NCBI GenBank assembly: GCA_021771675.1
Contig: JAETOP010000051.1
Location: 1 to 25,787 of the forward strand
Length of the DNA: 25,787 nucleotides
Source: Oscillospiraceae bacterium
GTDB taxonomy: Bacteria; Bacillota_A; Clostridia; Oscillospirales; Oscillospiraceae
Direction: 5' to 3'
The position numbers and the translations under genes are program-made. Positions 22,094 through 25,787 of the stretch are shown here, piece after piece. Numbering within the stretch: position 1 is the first letter of the stretch; the number at the start of each line of letters is the position of its first letter. The notes under the pieces are model-generated. The model made no database searches. It saw only the letters and a program-made list of their open reading frames with translations, and was not told the DNA's origin.

Positions 22094-22133
22094 CTTTTCA
22101 TGAAATCATTTTGTACCATAAAGGAGGAAAACA

Positions 22134-25100
22134 ATGATTCAATTCCTGTTACGGCTGATTACACCCATCGCAGAGTCTATGGGTGCGGAGGCCAGTATGG
22201 TGGAAAGCGTGCTCAAGCAGTGCGCCACCCAGGTCAATGTGATCTGTTGGGGCCTGGTGGCTCTGGTGGTATTCCTGGTTGCCTGCCACTGGCTGATGAA
22301 AAAAGGAAACCGTGCCCCCGTCCGGTGGACGGCGGTGATTGCCTGGGTTCTGGTGGTCTTAATGATGGGAAACCAGATCGTCTACGGCCCTATGTACACC
22401 CTGCTGGATACCTTCATGAGCTCTTCCAAGGCGGATATTGCCGAGGAGACTGTGGAAGGCAGCTACAATGTGATCGAGGAAGTGGGCAAGGAGGGCCTGG
22501 TCCTTCTGAAAAATGACGGCCTGCTTCCCCTGGATACGTCCGTCTCCAAGCTGAATGTGTTCGGCTGGACCTCCACCAATACGGTGTTCTCCGGCACCGG
22601 CTCCTCTGCGGCGGGAGAGCTGAACGCCAACCCGGTCTCCATTCTGGACAGCCTCCATGCTGCAGGCTTTGAAACCAATACCGAGCTGAGCGACATGTAT
22701 GCGGCTTACCGGGAGGACCGTCCTGCCATCACCATGAACAATCAGGACTGGACCCTGCCCGAGCCCACCATGGATCACTACACCGATGCCATCATGGGCA
22801 ATGCCAAGGCCTTCTCCGATACGGCGGTAATCGTTGTGGGCCGCAGCGGCGGTGAAAATGCCGACCTGCCTGCCGATATGAATGCTGTGATCCACGGAAC
22901 CTATGACATTTCCACCAACGATGCCTATGTCATGTCCGACGCCGTGAACCAGTACGGTTACTTCAAGGGGCACTACACCAATAACGGCGACTACGACGAT
23001 TTTGAGCCCGGTGAACACTACCTGGAGCTCTCCGTTACCGAGGAAAAGCTGGTTGACCTGGTTGCCTCCAATTTTGAAAATGTCATCCTGGTCGTCAACA
23101 CCAACAACACCATGGAGCTGGGCTGGATCAATGATTATCCCCAGATCAGGGGCGTGATTCTGGCCCCCGGCACCGGCGCCTCCGGCATGACCGCCCTGGG
23201 CCAGATCCTCAACGGCTCCGTGAATCCCTCCGGCAAGACCGTTGACACGTATCTCTATGACCTGAAAGCGGCTCCCACCTGGAACAATGCCGGTAATGCT
23301 GTGCCGGAAATTTACTCCAACTACACGGACCTTTCCAAGAAAACCCGCCGGGAGGATGTCTCCTACCTGGGCACCGCCTCCTATGTGTTCTATAACGAGG
23401 GAATTTACCAGGGCTATAAGTTCTACGAAACCGCTGCCGCCGAGAAACTGATCGATTATGACCAGGTTGTTCAGTTCCCCTTCGGCTACGGCCTGTCCTA
23501 CACCACCTTTGAGCAGACCATGTCTGAGGCCGAGCGAACGGACACCGCAGTCACCGTCAGCGTCACCGTGAAGAATACCGGGAGCGTGCCTGGTAAGGAT
23601 GTGGTGGAGCTGTATGTCACCGCTCCTTACACCAACGGCGGCATTGAAAAATCCGCCGTGAATCTGGTTGATTTTGGAAAGACCAGGATGCTGGCCCCTG
23701 GGGAAGAGGAAACTCTGAGCTTTACCCTTCCCCTGGAGGATATGGCTTCCTTCGATTCTTCCGAGGTGAAGGTGGCAGGGGGCGGATACATCCTGGAAGC
23801 CGGGGAATATACCCTCAGCGCCCGCTCTAGCTCCCACACTGTTTTGGACGAAAAGTCCTTCACCCTGGATTCTGACATCGTCTACAGCGAGGGCCGTCCC
23901 TCCGACCACACTGTCGCTACAAATCAGTTTGACTATGCCGCTCCCAAGCAGGAGGTCCTGTCCCGCAAGGATGGCTTCGCCAACTACGAAGCTGCCATTG
24001 CAGCCCCCTCCGCCGAGACCCTGACCTTGTCCAAGGATGAGACAAAGGCCATCCAGGCCATCTCCATTTCCCGGTACAAGCCCGAGGATCACGACGATCC
24101 CGATGCCGTCATGCCCACCACCGGCGCTTCCAATGGACTGAAGCTGGCGGATCTCACCGGCAAGTCCTACAACGATCCCATGTGGGATCAGCTGCTGGAC
24201 CAGATGACTGTGGAGGATATGGTCACCCTGGTGAGCAACGGCGGCTGGGCCACTGCCCAGATTGATTCCGTGGGCAAGGTCCGCACCTCCGAATGCGACG
24301 GCCCTGCGGGCCTGTCCAACTACCTGACTGGCTCTATGGGCACCCAGTTCCCCACGGAAGTGCTGATGGCCCAGACCTGGAGTCCTAGGATCGCCGAGCT
24401 GGTGGGCGAGGCCATGGGTGCCGAGTTTGCCGCCGCCGAAAACTTCGGCTGGTACGGCCCCGCTGTGAATATCCATCGCTTTGCCTTTGGCGGACGGAAC
24501 TATGAGTACTATTCCGAGGATCCCGTGCTCTCTGGTAAGTTCGCCTCCGCCCAGGTCAATGCCGCTTCCAGACAGGGCGTGTATGCCTATCTGAAGCACT
24601 TTGCCGTAAACGATCAGGAGACCAACCGCTGTGCCTTTCTGACCAGCTACCTGACAGAGCAGACTCTGCGGGAATCTGTTTTGAAGCCCTTCGAGATCGT
24701 GGTCAAGAACTTTGACTTTGATAACTGCGTCATGGGCATGATGAGCTCCTACACCTGGTTGGGCACCGTCCCCTGCGTCTCCAATCCCCAGCTGCTGACC
24801 ACGGTGCTGCGGGACGAGTGGGGCTTCACCGGCGCGGTGATCTCCGACTTTGACGGCGGCTATGGCTACATGCTCACCGACGCTGCCGTTCGGGCCGGAA
24901 ACGATCTGATGCTGGCAACCATCACTCCCGCCACCGGCACTGTGGATACCGGCTCTGCAACCATGGTGAATTCCCTGCGGCGGGCCTGCAAGAACATTCT
25001 GTACGTTGTGGGCAACTCCGGATACTACAAGGACTTCTCCAATTTGGAGGAAGCCGAAACCCCCGAGACCGCCCTGGTGGAGGCAGGAACCTCTGTCAGG

Positions 25101-25220
25101 AAGGTGGATCAGATCATGAGATCCGTAAACGTCGCTGTCGTTGTGGCCTGCGTTGTCCTTCTGGTGCTGGCCTGGGGCCTGTGGTTCCTCCGCAAAAAGA
25201 AAAGGACAGCCAAGGCATAA
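22134..25220 (+). CDS. Membrane-anchored GH3 glycosidase with swapped domain order
   Basis: This 1028-residue protein carries GH3 domains in reverse order. Residues about 34-52 and 66-86 are membrane helices. The GH3 C-type alpha/beta domain follows (GLVLLKNDGLLPL near 121, GRSGGENADLP near 240, to about 430), then QFPFGYGLSYTTFE and a fibronectin-III-like domain (about 445-580). The catalytic barrel comes last: ECDGPAGLS, EYYSEDPVLSG, YLKHFAVNDQE and TGAVISDFDG with probable nucleophile Asp905. Residues about 998-1019 form a third helix, ending KKKRTAKA. By the positive-inside rule both the KKGNRAPVR loop and the tail are cytoplasmic, placing the enzyme outside. AAGGAGG precedes the ATG. Swapped-order GH3 enzymes are known in rumen and gut Clostridia; anchoring at both ends is less usual. 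Confidence 0.88.
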   Translation: MIQFLLRLITPIAESMGAEASMVESVLKQCATQVNVICWGLVALVVFLVACHWLMKKGNRAPVRWTAVIAWVLVVLMMGNQIVYGPMYTLLDTFMSSSKADIAEETVEGSYNVIEEVGKEGLVLLKNDGLLPLDTSVSKLNVFGWTSTNTVFSGTGSSAAGELNANPVSILDSLHAAGFETNTELSDMYAAYREDRPAITMNNQDWTLPEPTMDHYTDAIMGNAKAFSDTAVIVVGRSGGENADLPADMNAVIHGTYDISTNDAYVMSDAVNQYGYFKGHYTNNGDYDDFEPGEHYLELSVTEEKLVDLVASNFENVILVVNTNNTMELGWINDYPQIRGVILAPGTGASGMTALGQILNGSVNPSGKTVDTYLYDLKAAPTWNNAGNAVPEIYSNYTDLSKKTRREDVSYLGTASYVFYNEGIYQGYKFYETAAAEKLIDYDQVVQFPFGYGLSYTTFEQTMSEAERTDTAVTVSVTVKNTGSVPGKDVVELYVTAPYTNGGIEKSAVNLVDFGKTRMLAPGEEETLSFTLPLEDMASFDSSEVKVAGGGYILEAGEYTLSARSSSHTVLDEKSFTLDSDIVYSEGRPSDHTVATNQFDYAAPKQEVLSRKDGFANYEAAIAAPSAETLTLSKDETKAIQAISISRYKPEDHDDPDAVMPTTGASNGLKLADLTGKSYNDPMWDQLLDQMTVEDMVTLVSNGGWATAQIDSVGKVRTSECDGPAGLSNYLTGSMGTQFPTEVLMAQTWSPRIAELVGEAMGAEFAAAENFGWYGPAVNIHRFAFGGRNYEYYSEDPVLSGKFASAQVNAASRQGVYAYLKHFAVNDQETNRCAFLTSYLTEQTLRESVLKPFEIVVKNFDFDNCVMGMMSSYTWLGTVPCVSNPQLLTTVLRDEWGFTGAVISDFDGGYGYMLTDAAVRAGNDLMLATITPATGTVDTGSATMVNSLRRACKNILYVVGNSGYYKDFSNLEEAETPETALVEAGTSVRKVDQIMRSVNVAVVVACVVLLVLAWGLWFLRKKKRTAKA

Positions 25221-25259
25221 TTTCTTCCGCTTCACTTCCCTCTCCTTACCATACTTCTG

Positions 25260-25279
25260 CCCCCGCCTTCGGGCGGGGG
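25260..25279. terminator. UUCG-type hairpin after the anchored GH3 gene
   Basis: CCCCCGCC (25260-25267) pairs perfectly with GGCGGGGG (25272-25279) around a TTCG tetraloop. No T run follows, so it is more likely a stabilising or attenuating hairpin than a full terminator. Confidence 0.55.
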
Positions 25280-25299
25280 AGAAGATGGATTGTATTTCC

Positions 25300-25344
25300 T
25301 TGTGCAAATGGGAAGGCCGGGGTCCGACCCTGCCATTTGTACAA
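25300..25344. repeat. 45-bp inverted repeat before the third GH3 gene
   Basis: TTGTGCAAATGG (25300-25311) and CCATTTGTACAA (25333-25344) match as inverted arms at 11 of 12 positions, with a GC-rich centre that can also pair (GGGTC/GACCC). It ends 21 bases before the next ATG. It may be an operator, an RNA attenuator or a small palindromic repeat. Confidence 0.45.
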
Positions 25345-25365
25345 TGAACGTGTGAGGTGCATGAT

Positions 25366-25787
25366 ATGAATGGCAAACAGCATATTGACCTTCTGACCCT
25401 GGAGGAGAAAGCTGCCCTGCTGCAAGGGTGGGGGGAGTGGAACACGCTTGCGTTGCAGGAGGCGGGCATCCCGTCCATCTTCCTGTCCGACGGGCCTCAC
25501 GGCCTGCGCAAGCAGGCGGGGGCGGGGGATCACCTGGGCCTGAACGCCTCCATACCTGCCACCTGCTTCCCCAGTGCCGCCACCATGGCCAACTCCTGGG
25601 ATGAGGCCCTGGGAGAGGAGCTGGGAAAGGCGCTGGGCCAGGAAGCGGCGGCGGAGAATGTCAACATCCTTCTGGGCCCGGGCCTGAACATGAAGCGCTC
25701 CCCCCTGTGCGGGCGGAACTTCGAGTACTTCTCCGAGGATCCCTACCTGGCCGGCAAAATGGCCGCCGCCTACATCCGGGGCATCCA
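25366..25787 (+). CDS. Family 3 glycoside hydrolase, N-terminal part (runs off window)
   Basis: The frame is open from an ATG at 25366, preceded by GAGGTG, to the right edge, covering about 140 residues. It starts directly with the GH3 barrel: [64 protein letters not shown] in pieces that are hallmarks of GH3 beta-glucosidases with normal domain order. There is no signal peptide or membrane helix, so it is predicted cytoplasmic, unlike the two preceding GH3 proteins. The catalytic Asp lies beyond the window. It probably belongs to the same cluster and could finish breakdown of imported oligosaccharides. Confidence 0.88.
   Translation, partial: MNGKQHIDLLTLEEKAALLQGWGEWNTLALQEAGIPSIFLSDGPHGLRKQAGAGDHLGLNASIPATCFPSAATMANSWDEALGEELGKALGQEAAAENVNILLGPGLNMKRSPLCGRNFEYFSEDPYLAGKMAAAYIRGI

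Noticed and set aside
20245..22134. Minus-strand open frame of 629 codons opposite the secreted GH3 gene
   Set aside because: Same mirror-frame pattern, no start signals, no recognisable domain.
22359..25478. Minus-strand open frame of over 1000 codons opposite the anchored GH3 gene
   Set aside because: The translation is rich in Gly, His, Ile and Val without any domain, and the opposite strand has complete GH3 motifs. Mirror frame only.
1..25787. CRISPR array or phage genes
   Set aside because: No regularly spaced direct repeats with unique spacers and no phage structural, integrase or cas genes are visible.

Overview
The window looks like chromosomal DNA of an anaerobic gut Clostridia species, most likely of the order Oscillospirales; the genus cannot be fixed from sequence alone. 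Four things point to Firmicutes. Ribosomal protein L27 carries the cleavable N-terminal extension and has its Prp protease beside it. The MetA-type enzyme carries the acetyl-CoA-type Glu111. There are AgrC/LytTR-type two-component proteins and a sporulation-type sigma factor remnant. A CcpA-like cre site lies in front of a sugar transport operon. No plasmid, phage or CRISPR locus is visible.

Layout. Positions 1-1960 form a visibly AT-richer accessory stretch: the tail of an IS630-type transposase, a small XRE regulator with a large palindrome at its start, tRNA-Gln(CUG), and an autoregulated MarR/flavodoxin pair. Positions 1971-3453 hold a divergent pair, a membrane-anchored SGNH hydrolase and 3-methyladenine glycosylase Tag. 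Positions 3603-6014 hold O-acetylhomoserine sulfhydrylase and homoserine O-acetyltransferase, together the direct sulfhydrylation route to homocysteine. A 163-bp foldback element sits between them and supplies the stop codon of the first gene. Positions 6136-7568 (minus) hold a small membrane protein and an AraC regulator. Across a 630-bp control region lies a plus-strand CUT1 sugar ABC transporter operon that ends in an N-acetylhexosamine 1-kinase (NahK-like) gene. It has no ATPase gene and probably borrows a shared one. Positions 12506-15578 (minus) are the housekeeping block rplU-prp-rpmA, then a TIM-barrel protein of unknown function and obgE.

Positions 15965-17272 are a decayed zone: an AgrC-like kinase gene broken by two one-base losses in T runs, cut off before its ATPase domain and joined to the 3' end of a SigK/SigE-like sigma gene that itself lacks two residues. 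Next, on the minus strand, comes an intact GHKL kinase/LytTR regulator pair (17415-19420). Divergent from it is a GH3 glycosidase cluster: a secreted GH3 enzyme, a GH3 enzyme with swapped domain order and membrane segments at both ends, and the start of a signal-less GH3 enzyme running off the right edge.

How it may work together. The GH3 cluster could degrade one glycan in three places (outside, at the membrane, in the cytoplasm). Its promoter carries two 21-bp direct repeats of ACAATT type, the layout bound by LytTR regulators, so the neighbouring two-component system is the obvious candidate controller. The AraC/ABC/NahK module would import and phosphorylate an amino sugar or a glycan that contains one. 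The strongest leads are the LytTR-GH3 circuit, the foldback elements, and the kinase-sigma gene wreck.
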